Positions 51,835 through 60,597 of a stretch of DNA of 64,000 nt are shown here, piece by piece. Each line of letters starts with the position of its first letter. Within the stretch, counting starts at the first letter, position 1. A program made the translations under genes and the position numbers. This DNA comes from Phytopseudomonas punonensis. GTDB lineage: Bacteria > Pseudomonadota > Gammaproteobacteria > Pseudomonadales > Pseudomonadaceae. The notes below the pieces were generated by a model. It was not told the DNA's origin. It did no database searches and was given only the letters and a program-made list of their open reading frames with translations. The DNA lies in the NCBI RefSeq assembly GCF_900142655.1, contig NZ_FRBQ01000002.1:566918-630917 (forward strand). Reading direction: 5' to 3'.

Positions 51835-52584
51835 ATGAAGGTTCTTGTAGCTGTCAAACGAGTGGTCGATTACAACGTCAAGGTTCGCGTCAAACCGGAC
51901 AACAGTGGCGTCGATCTTGCCAACGTCAAGATGTCGATGAACCCTTTCTGCGAGATCGCCGTTGAAGAGGCTGTGCGTCTGAAAGAGAAGGGCGTCGCCA
52001 GTGAAATCGTGGTCGTCTCGATTGGTCCGACCCAGGCCCAGGAACAACTGCGTACCGCCCTGGCGCTGGGCGCTGATCGCGCCGTGCTGGTCGAGTCGGC
52101 CGAAGAGCTGAACTCCCTGGCGGTTGCTAAACTGCTCAAGGCAGTGGTCGACAAGGAGCAGCCGCAGCTGGTCATCCTCGGCAAGCAGGCCATCGACAGC
52201 GACAACAACCAGACCGGCCAGATGCTCGCTGCGCTGACAGGCTATGCCCAGGGCACCTTCGCTTCCAAGGTCGAGATCAATGGCGACAAGGCCAACGTGA
52301 CCCGTGAGATCGACGGCGGTCTGCAGACCGTTGCCCTGAACCTGCCGGCCATCGTCACCACCGACCTGCGCCTGAACGAGCCGCGCTACGCTTCGCTGCC
52401 GAATATCATGAAGGCCAAGAAGAAGCCGCTGGAAACCCTGACGCCTGACGCGCTGGGCGTTTCCACCGCGTCCACCGTCAAGACCATCAAGGTCGAGGCG
52501 CCTGCGGCACGTGGTGCCGGTATCAAGGTCAAATCGGTCGCCGAACTGGTCGAGAAACTGAAAACCGAAGCGAAGGTGATCTAA
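51835..52584 (+). CDS. etfB: Electron-transfer flavoprotein beta subunit
   Basis: 249 residues from the ATG at 51835. Conserved [18 protein letters not shown] and the signature [20 protein letters not shown], plus the recognition loop [13 protein letters not shown]. Forms the heterodimeric ETF with EtfA and accepts electrons from acyl-CoA and other dehydrogenases. Its stop shares one base with the etfA start (TAATG). Confidence 0.97.
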   Translation: MKVLVAVKRVVDYNVKVRVKPDNSGVDLANVKMSMNPFCEIAVEEAVRLKEKGVASEIVVVSIGPTQAQEQLRTALALGADRAVLVESAEELNSLAVAKLLKAVVDKEQPQLVILGKQAIDSDNNQTGQMLAALTGYAQGTFASKVEINGDKANVTREIDGGLQTVALNLPAIVTTDLRLNEPRYASLPNIMKAKKKPLETLTPDALGVSTASTVKTIKVEAPAARGAGIKVKSVAELVEKLKTEAKVI

Positions 52585-53513
52585 TGACTATCCTGGTAAT
52601 CGCTGAAAACACCAATTCCGCTCTGGCGCCTGCCACCCTCAACACCGTTGCCGCCGCTCAGAAGATCGGTGGCGACATCCACGTGCTGGTCGCCGGGCAG
52701 GGCGTTGGCGCCGTTGCCGAAGCCGCCGCCAAGATCGCTGGCGTCGCCAAGGTACTGGTTGCCGACAACGCTGCGTTCGCTCATCAGCTGCCGGAAAACG
52801 TCGCGCCGCTGGTGGTCGAACTGGGTAATGGCTACAGCCACATCCTGGCTGCCGCTACCAGCAACGGTAAGAACATTCTGCCGCGCGTCGCTGCGCAACT
52901 GGACGTCGATCAGATCTCCGAGATCGTTTCCGTGGAAAGCCCGGACACCTTCAAGCGCCCGATCTATGCCGGTAACGCCATCGCCACCGTGCAGTCTTCG
53001 GCTGCCGTGAAGGTGATCACCGTTCGTGCCACTGGCTTCGACGCTGTGGCGGCCGAAGGCGGTTCTGCCGCCATCGAAAACGTTTCGGCAGGCGGTGATG
53101 CTGGCAAGTCGGCGTTCGTCGGTGAAGAGCTGGCCAAGTCTGATCGTCCGGAGTTGACTGCTGCCAAGATCGTGGTTTCCGGTGGTCGTGGCATGCAGAA
53201 CGGCGACAACTTCAAGCACCTGTACACCTTGGCCGACAAGCTCGGCGCAGCGGTTGGCGCTTCCCGCGCTGCAGTCGATGCCGGTTTTGTGCCGAACGAC
53301 ATGCAGGTCGGCCAGACCGGCAAGATCGTCGCACCGCAGCTGTACATCGCGGTCGGCATCAGCGGTGCTATCCAGCACTTGGCGGGCATGAAGGACTCCA
53401 AGGTGATCGTCGCGATCAACAAGGACGAAGAGGCGCCGATCTTCCAGGTTGCCGACTATGGCCTGGTTGCTGATCTGTTCGAAGCCGTACCGGAGCTGGA
53501 AAAGCTGGTCTGA
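52584..53513 (+). CDS. etfA: Electron-transfer flavoprotein alpha subunit
   Basis: 309 residues. The FAD domain has [29 protein letters not shown] and [16 protein letters not shown]. It binds the ETF flavin. Coupled to etfB by a one-base overlap and closed by a strong terminator. Confidence 0.97.
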   Translation: MTILVIAENTNSALAPATLNTVAAAQKIGGDIHVLVAGQGVGAVAEAAAKIAGVAKVLVADNAAFAHQLPENVAPLVVELGNGYSHILAAATSNGKNILPRVAAQLDVDQISEIVSVESPDTFKRPIYAGNAIATVQSSAAVKVITVRATGFDAVAAEGGSAAIENVSAGGDAGKSAFVGEELAKSDRPELTAAKIVVSGGRGMQNGDNFKHLYTLADKLGAAVGASRAAVDAGFVPNDMQVGQTGKIVAPQLYIAVGISGAIQHLAGMKDSKVIVAINKDEEAPIFQVADYGLVADLFEAVPELEKLV

Positions 53514-53532
53514 TCCACTTTTTCCCGCAACG

Positions 53533-53561
53533 AAAAAACCCGCTCGTCGAGCGGGTTTTTT
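53533..53561. terminator. Terminator after etfA, usable from both sides
   Basis: Perfect 13-bp stem AAAAAACCCGCTC/GAGCGGGTTTTTT with loop GTC. Confidence 0.93.
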
Positions 53562-53584
53562 ATTGCCTGCCCGAAAGCGGCTAG

Positions 53585-54553
53585 CTATTGATTTGTGCTC
53601 GCAGCCTTTCGCCCTTCAGCGGTATGCTGGCTCGCCTGATCAATGAACTTCAGGTAGTCAGCAGCGCTTTCTTGCGGGCGCTCGAGTATCGGCGCGTGGC
53701 CGCAGCCTTTTATGATCACCACGCTCACATCCTTGAGCAGCGGCTTCATCGTCTCGATGCTCGACACATCGAGGATTCGGTCCTGGTCTCCCCAAAGCAG
53801 CAGGGTCGGGGTGGTGATCCTCGGTAACTCGGGTTCCAGTGGCAGATAGCGTTGCTGCAGGTGCTCGAATATTTCTCGCTGATGGGCGCTGTCGGCAACG
53901 GCCCGTTGTGCGAGGTATTGGTGAAGACGCTCTGGCAACTGCGGTGGTGCGACGAACAGCCAGTCGAGCAGCTCATCGAATTGCGGCTCGCTGTCCACCA
54001 GTAGCGGGTTGTCTCCATGCTGCTCCAAACGCTGGAAGAATGGGCTGCGCCGCGGTGCATCCACGCCGGCGTTGGCAATCAATGCCAGGCTGGTGATCTG
54101 CTCGGGATAGCGTGCAGCGTAAAGTGCGGCGATATGACCGCCCATGGAATGGCCAGCCAGATGCATGCGCCGTATCCCCAGAGCATCAACGAATGCCGCC
54201 AGGCGCTCGGCCTGGGTGCCAACGTCGTAACTGCCATGGGGGCGGCCGCTGGCGCCGAAGCCGGGTAGGTCCACGGCGATAACGTGATAGCGCTCGGTCA
54301 GCTCCCTGGCGAACCACAGCCAGGTGCTTTTATCAGCGCCAAAACCATGAACCAACAAGACGGTTTCAGCCCCTTGCGGGCCGCCCTCGTAATAGCTGAT
54401 ATCCAGGTCGTTGACGGTGACGCTGCGCTCATGCAGCCCAGCCCGCCATTGCTCGACGGTGTGGTAGGCGCTCAACTGCGCCGCCGGCGACAGATAGAGG
54501 GTCGCTCCTGCGGCGGCGATGAGCACGATTAGGGCGAGAATCAATTTCTTCAT
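53585..54553 (-). CDS. plaF: Membrane-anchored lysophospholipase/phospholipase A PlaF-like
   Basis: 322 residues. N-terminal membrane helix (about 3-20) anchors the enzyme. Alpha/beta-hydrolase triad by my count Ser136 (AGHSMGGH), Asp258 (GDQDRILD) and His286 (GCGHAPILERP). It corresponds in place and length to P. aeruginosa PA2949/PlaF, a cytoplasmic-membrane phospholipase A1 that remodels membrane phospholipids and affects virulence. Convergent with etfA, so fatty-acid release and oxidation genes lie together. Confidence 0.82.
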   Translation of the reverse strand: MKKLILALIVLIAAAGATLYLSPAAQLSAYHTVEQWRAGLHERSVTVNDLDISYYEGGPQGAETVLLVHGFGADKSTWLWFARELTERYHVIAVDLPGFGASGRPHGSYDVGTQAERLAAFVDALGIRRMHLAGHSMGGHIAALYAARYPEQITSLALIANAGVDAPRRSPFFQRLEQHGDNPLLVDSEPQFDELLDWLFVAPPQLPERLHQYLAQRAVADSAHQREIFEHLQQRYLPLEPELPRITTPTLLLWGDQDRILDVSSIETMKPLLKDVSVVIIKGCGHAPILERPQESAADYLKFIDQASQHTAEGRKAASTNQ

Positions 54554-54652
54554 GCGGCGTCTTATCGCTGATTATCCAGATCGTATGAGCTAGCATGTCA
54601 TGAATTCCGGGCCTATGGATGGCCCACGGTTATTTGAATCGAGAGTGTGGCG

Positions 54653-55480
54653 ATGCGTGAGCGAGCTTTAGTCTGGTCAGGTTTGTGGTTGTTCGCGGCG
54701 ATGCTGCTGGGGAGCGGTGCGCAGGCTGCGGGCAAGTGCGAGCGTCTGGTCGCCACCGGCAACCCCGAGTATCCACCTTACCTGTGGCGCGACCCGCAGA
54801 ACCCTGGGAAGCTGATTGGCGCGACGGTCGATCTGCTCAAGGCGGTTTCCGACGACCTTGGCGTCGGTATCGATGTGATCTATGCCGGCCCCTGGTCGCG
54901 AGCCCAGGAAGAGGTACGCACCGGTCGTGTGGATATGCTGGCAGGCGCCTTCCTGACCGTGCCGCGGCTGGACAGTATGGATTTCGTGCATCCAGCGTTT
55001 CTGTCCACGCCGAGCGTCGTCTGGGTGCGCAAAGGTCATGAGTTTCCCTACGCCAGTTGGGCAGATTTGCAGGGGCGCACTGGCGACACCTTGGTCAACA
55101 ACAGTTTTGGTCAGGCCTTCGACGCCTACGCGCGCGATAACCTGACGCTGGAGGGCGTTTCCAGCCTGACTCAGGCGTTCCAGAAATTGTTGCTCGAACG
55201 CACCGACTACGTGCTTTACGAGCGCTATCCCGGCCAGGCGTTGGCGTCGACCTTGGGCATGCAGGACGACCTGCAGGTGCTCGACCCGCCTGTATCCAGC
55301 GAAGGCCTGCACTTGGCGCTTTCGCACAACTCGGCGTGCAACGATGCTTGGCTGCGCGGACAGCTGGCCAAAAAAATGACAGAATTCACCGCCGCTGGCA
55401 TGCCGCAAACCCTTCTACAGCGCAACTTGGAGCGTTGGAAGGAGCAACAACCTGCACCAGCCGCCAGTGTTCCGAATTAG
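54653..55480 (+). CDS. Periplasmic solute-binding protein (SBP_bac_3 type)
   Basis: 275 residues from the ATG at 54653 with GAGAG upstream. Signal peptide about 1-25 (ending AQA). SBP_bac_3 pattern: ATGNPEYPPYLWRD, GATVDLLKAVSDDLGV, GRVDMLAGAFLTVPRLD. No ABC permease or ATPase is nearby, so it may serve a sensor or an orphan transporter. The ligand is unknown; amino acid or related compounds are usual. Confidence 0.83.
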   Translation: MRERALVWSGLWLFAAMLLGSGAQAAGKCERLVATGNPEYPPYLWRDPQNPGKLIGATVDLLKAVSDDLGVGIDVIYAGPWSRAQEEVRTGRVDMLAGAFLTVPRLDSMDFVHPAFLSTPSVVWVRKGHEFPYASWADLQGRTGDTLVNNSFGQAFDAYARDNLTLEGVSSLTQAFQKLLLERTDYVLYERYPGQALASTLGMQDDLQVLDPPVSSEGLHLALSHNSACNDAWLRGQLAKKMTEFTAAGMPQTLLQRNLERWKEQQPAPAASVPN

Positions 55481-55492
55481 TAGGACGTACCC

Positions 55493-55846
55493 GTGATCTA
55501 TCGATATAACGGCGCCGCACTGGCGCTGCTTTTGCTTCAGGGCTGTGCCAGCGATCCCGCACCAACCGAGCAGATGCGCCTGACCGAACAAGTGGTCGAG
55601 CAAGCCCAAACCGTCGCGGCAGGTGAAACCGTCGCCGAGTTGACCCAGGCCGAAGAAAAGCTCGCCCAGGCGCAGGCGGCGATGGCCGAAGGTGCCTATC
55701 GCACGGCACGTGTACAGGCCGAGCAGGCTGAGCTCGATGCTCGGCTTGCCGAGGCCCGCGTGCTGACGCTGCGTAGCCAGGCCCAGCTGGCCGAGCTGAA
55801 CCGTCGTATCGGGCGTTTGCGCGATCAGTTGGGAGCGATGCCATGA
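55493..55846 (+). CDS. DUF4398 lipoprotein
   Basis: 117 residues, GTG start. Lipobox LLLLQGC (Cys18). The rest is alanine/glutamine-rich coiled coil (ELTQAEEKLAQAQAAMAEG, RVQAEQAELDARLAEARVL). It overlaps the next, OmpA-like gene by 4 bases. Likely anchored in the outer membrane and paired with that product. Function unknown. Confidence 0.82.
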   Translation: MIYRYNGAALALLLLQGCASDPAPTEQMRLTEQVVEQAQTVAAGETVAELTQAEEKLAQAQAAMAEGAYRTARVQAEQAELDARLAEARVLTLRSQAQLAELNRRIGRLRDQLGAMP

Positions 55847-56652
55847 GTCCGATGCGTACAGGCGCGGTAGCGCTGATGAGCGTGCTGTTGGCAGGTTGTG
55901 CGGGGCTGACCGATGAGCACAGCGCTGCCCTCGATGCTGCTCGCAGCAGCTTTCAATCCGTCAAGGAAGACCCTGAAGTGCTACGCAGTGCGCCCAAGGA
56001 CGTGATCCGCGCCGGCGAGTCGCTGGGCCGCGCCGAACGGCTTTCGGGCTATTGGGGCAGCGCCGAAGATGTCGCCCATTACGCCTACCTGAGTCAGCGC
56101 TACAGCGAAATCGCCCGTGAGCACGCAAAACTCGCGGCGGATCAGGAGCGTGCTGCACGCCTGGAACTCGATCGTCAGCGCCTGCAACTGGCGTTGCGTG
56201 AGGCCAAGCTGCTCAGCGTGCAGGAGCAGAATGCCTGGCTCGAAGAGCAGATTGTCAACATGGCCACTGCGCAAACCGATCGCGGCCTAGTGATGACCCT
56301 CGGTGATGTGCTGTTCGATGCAGGTGAAGCACGGCTCAAGACCAGTGCCAACCGTACCGTGCTCAAGCTGGTGCAGTTTCTGCAACTCAACCCACGACGC
56401 ATCGTGCGTATCGAGGGCTACAGCGACAGCAGTGGCAAGCGTGAGGAGAACCTGGAGTTGTCCAAGGCGCGTGCGCAAACGGTTGCCGACGCGTTGACCG
56501 ATCTGGGCATCGATGACAAACGCATCGAAGTGCAGGGCTTTGGCGAAAGCTTCCCAGTGGCAGAAAATGCCTCGGCCAAGGGCCGCGCGCAAAATCGCCG
56601 CGTGGAGATCCTGTTCTCCGATGAGCAGGGGCGTCTCGGCGCTAACCGCTGA
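55843..56652 (+). CDS. OmpA-family lipoprotein with DUF4398-like N-terminus
   Basis: 269 residues. Lipobox LLAGC (Cys19), a helical DUF4398-like region (about 60-140, coiled coil) and the OmpA-like peptidoglycan-binding domain (GDVLFDAGEARLKTSANRTV, IEGYSDSSGKREENLELSKA, ENASAKGRAQNRRVEI). It should tie the outer membrane to peptidoglycan. Overlap with the DUF4398 gene indicates coupling. Confidence 0.9.
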   Translation: MSPMRTGAVALMSVLLAGCAGLTDEHSAALDAARSSFQSVKEDPEVLRSAPKDVIRAGESLGRAERLSGYWGSAEDVAHYAYLSQRYSEIAREHAKLAADQERAARLELDRQRLQLALREAKLLSVQEQNAWLEEQIVNMATAQTDRGLVMTLGDVLFDAGEARLKTSANRTVLKLVQFLQLNPRRIVRIEGYSDSSGKREENLELSKARAQTVADALTDLGIDDKRIEVQGFGESFPVAENASAKGRAQNRRVEILFSDEQGRLGANR

Positions 56653-56664
56653 TTCCGTTGAACC

Positions 56665-56699
56665 AAAACCCCGCCTCTGGATAACAGGGCGGGGTTTTT
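56665..56699 (+). terminator. Terminator after the OmpA-like gene
   Basis: 11-bp stem AAAACCCCGCC/GGCGGGGTTTT with a 12-base loop and T run. Confidence 0.9.
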
Positions 56700-56738
56700 A
56701 TTGGCTAAAAAAACCTGTCTCGTCGAGATATTTCAATG

Positions 56739-56787
56739 CTGTACCGGTACAGAAACATTTATGTGGAGTACTGTTATGGTTCAGTAC
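56739..56787 (+). promoter_or_regulatory. Paired operator of the MocR-type regulator
   Basis: A perfect 14-bp palindrome CTGTACCGGTACAG at 56739-56752 is followed exactly 32 bases downstream by a 10-of-14 match, CTGTTATGGTTCAG at 56771-56784. The second copy also sits in a larger inverted repeat GTACTG-N8-CAGTAC (56768-56787) and covers the regulator's start codon. Spacing of three helical turns fits binding by a dimer on one face, typical of MocR autoregulation. Confidence 0.6.
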
Positions 56788-58233
56788 CGAGACGAGATGG
56801 CCATGACCAATCTGTTGCTCTACCAGCGCATCGCTCAACAGCTGGCGGATGATATCCGTCGTGGCGTCTATCAGCCCGGGGAACGGGTGCCCTCGGTGCG
56901 CAAGATGAGTGCACAGCTCAGCGTCAGCCATGCCACTGTGCTGCAGGCCTACGCCAACCTCGAGGATCTCGGGCTGATTCGCGCGCGGCCGCAGTCCGGC
57001 TTCTACGTGCACCAGACGCCAGCGCTGACTGCCGATACGCCGGATATCGCCCGCGTCGAGCGCCCTGGCTTGGTCACACGCAGCAGCATCATCAATCAGG
57101 TGCTTGGCGAGGCGCGCCGCGAAGGGGTGTTTCCCCTCGGTGCTGCAGTGCCGCATGTCGATTATCTGCCTGTGAGGGCGCTGCACCAGCAGCTTGCCAA
57201 GGTCACCCGATTTCAGAGCCCGCGCGCGTTTAGCTACATGTTCAGCCCTGGTTTCGAGCCGCTGCGTCGGCAAGTGGCGATTCGCATGCGCGATGCCGGC
57301 GTGCTGGTCGACCCTTCGGAGGTGGTGATCACCCATGGCTGCGTGGACGCCTTGCAGATGGCGTTGCGTGTGCTGACTCGCCCAGGTGACCTGATCGCCA
57401 CCGAGTCGCCGACCTATTACGGTTTGCTGCAATTGGCCGATTTGCTGGGCCTCAAAGTCATCGAGATTCCCAGCGACCCGACCACTGGGATCAGCGTCGA
57501 GGCCTTGCAGCTGGCTGCCAGCCAGTGGCCGATCAAGGCACTGGTGCTGACTGCGCGGCTGAGCAACCCCCTGGGCGGCACCATTCCCGAGGCTCGCCAG
57601 AAGCAGTTGCTGCGCTTGGTCAGCGATTTCGACATCCAGATTGTCGAGGACGATATCTATGGTGAGCTGATGTTCGAGCAGGGCCGCACCAAGGCCCTCA
57701 AGGCCAGTGATCTGGAAGGGCGAGTAGTGTATTGCTCGAGCTTCTCAAAAACCCTGTCGCCCGGCGTGCGTATTGGTTGGATCATCGCCGGCAAGTATCA
57801 CGACGAAGTTCAGCGCCTGCAGATGTTCACCACCCATTCGGCGTGCAGCGTCACCCAGATGGCCGTTGCTGCGTACCTGGAGAATGGCGGCTACGACCGC
57901 CATCTGCGGCATATTCGCCAGGAGTACCGTAAGAACCTGAGTGCATTCCAGCTGGCTATCCAGCAGTACTTCCCCGAAGGCACGCAGATCACCCGACCCA
58001 ACGGCGGCTTCATTCTGTGGGTCAGCCTGCCGGCGCGGGTCAATACCAAGGATCTGCATATCAGTGCCTTGCAGCAGGGCATCAGCATTGCGCCCGGGCT
58101 GATCTTCAGTAATACCGAGCAGTTCAACCACTGTGTGCGCATCAACTGCGGTATTCCGTGGAACCGCGAAGCGGAGCGTGCGGTGATGACGCTTGGCCTG
58201 CTGGCGACCCAGCTGTGCCAGGAAGCGAGCTGA
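56776..58233 (+). CDS. MocR-type PLP-dependent regulator (GntR HTH + aminotransferase domain)
   Basis: 485 residues from the ATG at 56776, which has GGAG at 7 bases; ATGs at 56797 and 56803 lack sites. GntR winged helix at about 15-80 (GERVPSVRKMSAQLSVSHAT), then a class I aminotransferase-like domain with the PLP Lys in SSFSKTLSPGVRIGW, NPLGGT in the place of the usual NPTG, and EDDIYGEL. These proteins sense PLP or an amino-compound and usually control an adjacent or own gene. The duplicated operator at its start suggests autoregulation; its target is not known. Confidence 0.93.
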   Translation: MVQYRDEMAMTNLLLYQRIAQQLADDIRRGVYQPGERVPSVRKMSAQLSVSHATVLQAYANLEDLGLIRARPQSGFYVHQTPALTADTPDIARVERPGLVTRSSIINQVLGEARREGVFPLGAAVPHVDYLPVRALHQQLAKVTRFQSPRAFSYMFSPGFEPLRRQVAIRMRDAGVLVDPSEVVITHGCVDALQMALRVLTRPGDLIATESPTYYGLLQLADLLGLKVIEIPSDPTTGISVEALQLAASQWPIKALVLTARLSNPLGGTIPEARQKQLLRLVSDFDIQIVEDDIYGELMFEQGRTKALKASDLEGRVVYCSSFSKTLSPGVRIGWIIAGKYHDEVQRLQMFTTHSACSVTQMAVAAYLENGGYDRHLRHIRQEYRKNLSAFQLAIQQYFPEGTQITRPNGGFILWVSLPARVNTKDLHISALQQGISIAPGLIFSNTEQFNHCVRINCGIPWNREAERAVMTLGLLATQLCQEAS

Positions 58234-58266
58234 ACCGGACGAGGTGATTGCATCGATGATGCACGT

Positions 58267-58294
58267 TTAACCCGAATCGCCACCTGCATGCGTC
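58267..58294 (+). promoter_or_regulatory. Possible ECF sigma-dependent promoter
   Basis: TTAACC (58267-58272), 18-bp spacer, CGTC (58291-58294), resembling AAC/CGTC-type ECF promoters, 39 bases before the VWA gene. If real, the sigma factor encoded downstream would control its own operon. Weak evidence. Confidence 0.3.
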
Positions 58295-58333
58295 TACTGG
58301 ATCGAAGCACTCGTTCGGTCCAGGAGACGTGTC

Positions 58334-60004
58334 ATGAACATCCATTCCCAGCTTTTGTTGTGTAGCCTCGCCGGTGGCGTCGTGTTGTCGCTGACTGCAT
58401 GTAGCGTCAATCAAGACGAATCGATCGGTTCGCCAGCGGTCGAGCCGTCGCGCGTTGCAGCCGACATACAGGTGCCAGGCCCGGCGATCACGCCCGCACC
58501 GATGATGACGCGCATGGCCGCACCCGCCGCCCGAGAGTCGGCCTATGCGCCACCGCCTTCGGTTAGCCGGGAGCAGTATCAGCGCCTGGCCGCTAACCCT
58601 GTGCAGGCCGTTGCCGAGGCGCCGGTCTCGACCTTCAGTATCGACGTAGATACTGGCAGCTACGCCAATGTACGACGGTTTCTGAACGAAGGGCGTTTGC
58701 CACCGGCCGAGGCGGTACGCCTGGAGGAGCTGGTCAATTACTTTCCCTATGCCTATGCCTATCCCATGCCCACCGGCAACACGCCGTTCGGCGTCGGCAC
58801 CGAGCTGGCTGTAACGCCCTGGAATTCGCAGAGCCGTCTGCTGCGCATCGCCATAAAAGCCTCCGACATGCAGGTTGCGCAGCTGCCGGCCGCCAATCTG
58901 GTGTTTCTGGTCGATGTGTCCGGCTCGATGGATCGCCCCGAAGGCCTGCCGCTGGTGCAGAACACCCTGAAACTGCTGGTCGATCAATTGCGGGCCCAGG
59001 ATCGCGTCTCGTTGGTGGTCTATGCCGGTGACTCCAGTGTGGTGCTGGAGCCGACCGCGGGCTCGCGTAAGGCGGATATCCGCGCGACTATCGAGCAGTT
59101 GCATGCAGGCGGTTCGACCGCTGGCGAGTCGGGCATTCAGCTCGCTTATCAGCAGGCGCAGAAGGGCTTCATCAAAGGCGGTATCAATCGCATCTTGCTG
59201 GCCACCGATGGCGACTTCAACGTCGGCATCAGCGACTTCGAGAGCCTCAAGGCGCTCGCTGCCGACAAGCGCAAAAGCGGCATCTCGCTGACTACCCTGG
59301 GTTTCGGTACGGGCAATTACAACGAGCAATTGATGGAGCAACTGGCCGACGCCGGTGATGGTAATTACGCCTATATCGACAACCTGCGTGAGGCGCGCAA
59401 GGTGCTGGTCGAGCAACTTAGCTCGACCCTGGCCACGGTCGCCCGGGATGTGAAGATTCAGGTCGAATTCAATCCGGCGCAGGTTAGCGAATATCGTCTG
59501 CTCGGTTACGAGAATCGCGCTCTGAAGCGCGAAGACTTCAGCAACGACAAGGTCGATGCCGGCGATATCGGTGCCGGGCACAGCGTGACCGCGCTTTACG
59601 AGATCGTGCCGGTCGGCAACCAGGGTTGGCTGGAGCCGCTGCGCTATCGGCAAGCGGCGCAAACGCCAGCGGGCGAAAGCGAACTGGCCTGGCTGCGCAT
59701 CCGCTACAAGACGCCCGAGCAGAACAGCAGTCGTTTACTGGAAACTGCCATCCAGGCGCCTGCGTCCTACACGCCCATCAGCAAAGCCAGTGAGGACCTG
59801 CGTTTCGCCGCCTCGGTTGCTGTCTTCGCCCAGCAGCTGAGCGGCGGACGTTATACCGGCCACTTCGATTGGGCTGCTACAGCCGCGCTGGCGCGAGGCA
59901 GCCGTGGCGACGATCCGTTCGGCCTGCGCAATGAGTTCGTGCAACTGGTGGAACTGGCGCGAAGCCTGCAAACTGGCGATTCCCGTGCCACTGGAAATGA
60001 CTGA
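58334..60004 (+). CDS. VWA-domain lipoprotein (YfbK-like, DUF3520)
   Basis: 556 residues. Lipobox LTAC (Cys23), a proline/alanine-rich linker, an N-terminal YfbK domain (FSIDVDTGSYANVRRFLNEG), a VWA domain with complete MIDAS residues (DVSGSM, T in STAGESG, ATDGDFN) and the DUF3520 C-terminal part. The complete MIDAS implies metal-dependent ligand binding at the cell surface or periplasm. The ECF sigma gene begins 2 bases after the stop, so surface sensing linked to gene control is a reasonable inference. Confidence 0.9.
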   Translation: MNIHSQLLLCSLAGGVVLSLTACSVNQDESIGSPAVEPSRVAADIQVPGPAITPAPMMTRMAAPAARESAYAPPPSVSREQYQRLAANPVQAVAEAPVSTFSIDVDTGSYANVRRFLNEGRLPPAEAVRLEELVNYFPYAYAYPMPTGNTPFGVGTELAVTPWNSQSRLLRIAIKASDMQVAQLPAANLVFLVDVSGSMDRPEGLPLVQNTLKLLVDQLRAQDRVSLVVYAGDSSVVLEPTAGSRKADIRATIEQLHAGGSTAGESGIQLAYQQAQKGFIKGGINRILLATDGDFNVGISDFESLKALAADKRKSGISLTTLGFGTGNYNEQLMEQLADAGDGNYAYIDNLREARKVLVEQLSSTLATVARDVKIQVEFNPAQVSEYRLLGYENRALKREDFSNDKVDAGDIGAGHSVTALYEIVPVGNQGWLEPLRYRQAAQTPAGESELAWLRIRYKTPEQNSSRLLETAIQAPASYTPISKASEDLRFAASVAVFAQQLSGGRYTGHFDWAATAALARGSRGDDPFGLRNEFVQLVELARSLQTGDSRATGND

Positions 60005-60006
60005 GT

Positions 60007-60597
60007 GTGACTGCCAATCCCCCAACTGCAACCGAGCCCAGCGATGCCGACTTGTTGCGTCGCTATCGGGGTGGCGATGCCGTGGCCTTTACGAGGCTTT
60101 ACGAGCGGCATCGCCTCGGCCTGTTTCGCTTCCTACTCGGTTTGTGCGGCGACCATGCGGTCGCCGAAGAGGTATTCCAGGACACCTGGATGAGCCTGAT
60201 TCGCAGCGAGTCGCTGCAACGCGAGGCTGCGGTACTGTTCAAGACCTGGCTGTATCAGATAGCCCGTAACCGCCTGATCGATCACTGGCGCAAACACGGC
60301 AAGCGTCAGCAGCGCGAAGACATGTTCGACGAGCAACTGCATGACCAGGCCAGCGGCGACCCCGATCCCGAGCGGCAACTAAGCCTCAGCCAGGACCAGG
60401 CGCGCATCCAGGCGGCGCTCGATGAGCTGCCGGCGGATCAGCGCGAGGTGTTTCTGTTGCGCGCCCATGCTGACCTGCAATTGCATGAAATCGCCGAGCT
60501 GACCCACACGCCGGCCGAAACGGTAAAAAGTCGGCTGCGCTATGCGATGCAGAAATTGCGTCGCCTGCTCAGCGCTGCCGAAGAGGTATCACCATGA
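60007..60597 (+). CDS. ECF RNA polymerase sigma factor
   Basis: 196 residues, GTG start 2 bases after the VWA stop. Region 2 (YERHRLGLFRFLLGLCGDHA, EEVFQDTWMSLIR) binds -10 and core, region 4 (LPADQREVFLLRAHADLQL, HEIAELTHTPAETVKSRLRY) binds -35; region 3 is absent, defining the ECF type. It overlaps the next gene by 4 bases. Its targets are unknown; a candidate promoter lies before the VWA gene. Confidence 0.95.
   Translation: MTANPPTATEPSDADLLRRYRGGDAVAFTRLYERHRLGLFRFLLGLCGDHAVAEEVFQDTWMSLIRSESLQREAAVLFKTWLYQIARNRLIDHWRKHGKRQQREDMFDEQLHDQASGDPDPERQLSLSQDQARIQAALDELPADQREVFLLRAHADLQLHEIAELTHTPAETVKSRLRYAMQKLRRLLSAAEEVSP

Noticed and set aside
58142..59662. 506-codon open frame antisense to the VWA gene
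   Set aside because: VWA motifs on the plus strand are clear and the antisense product shows no recognisable features.
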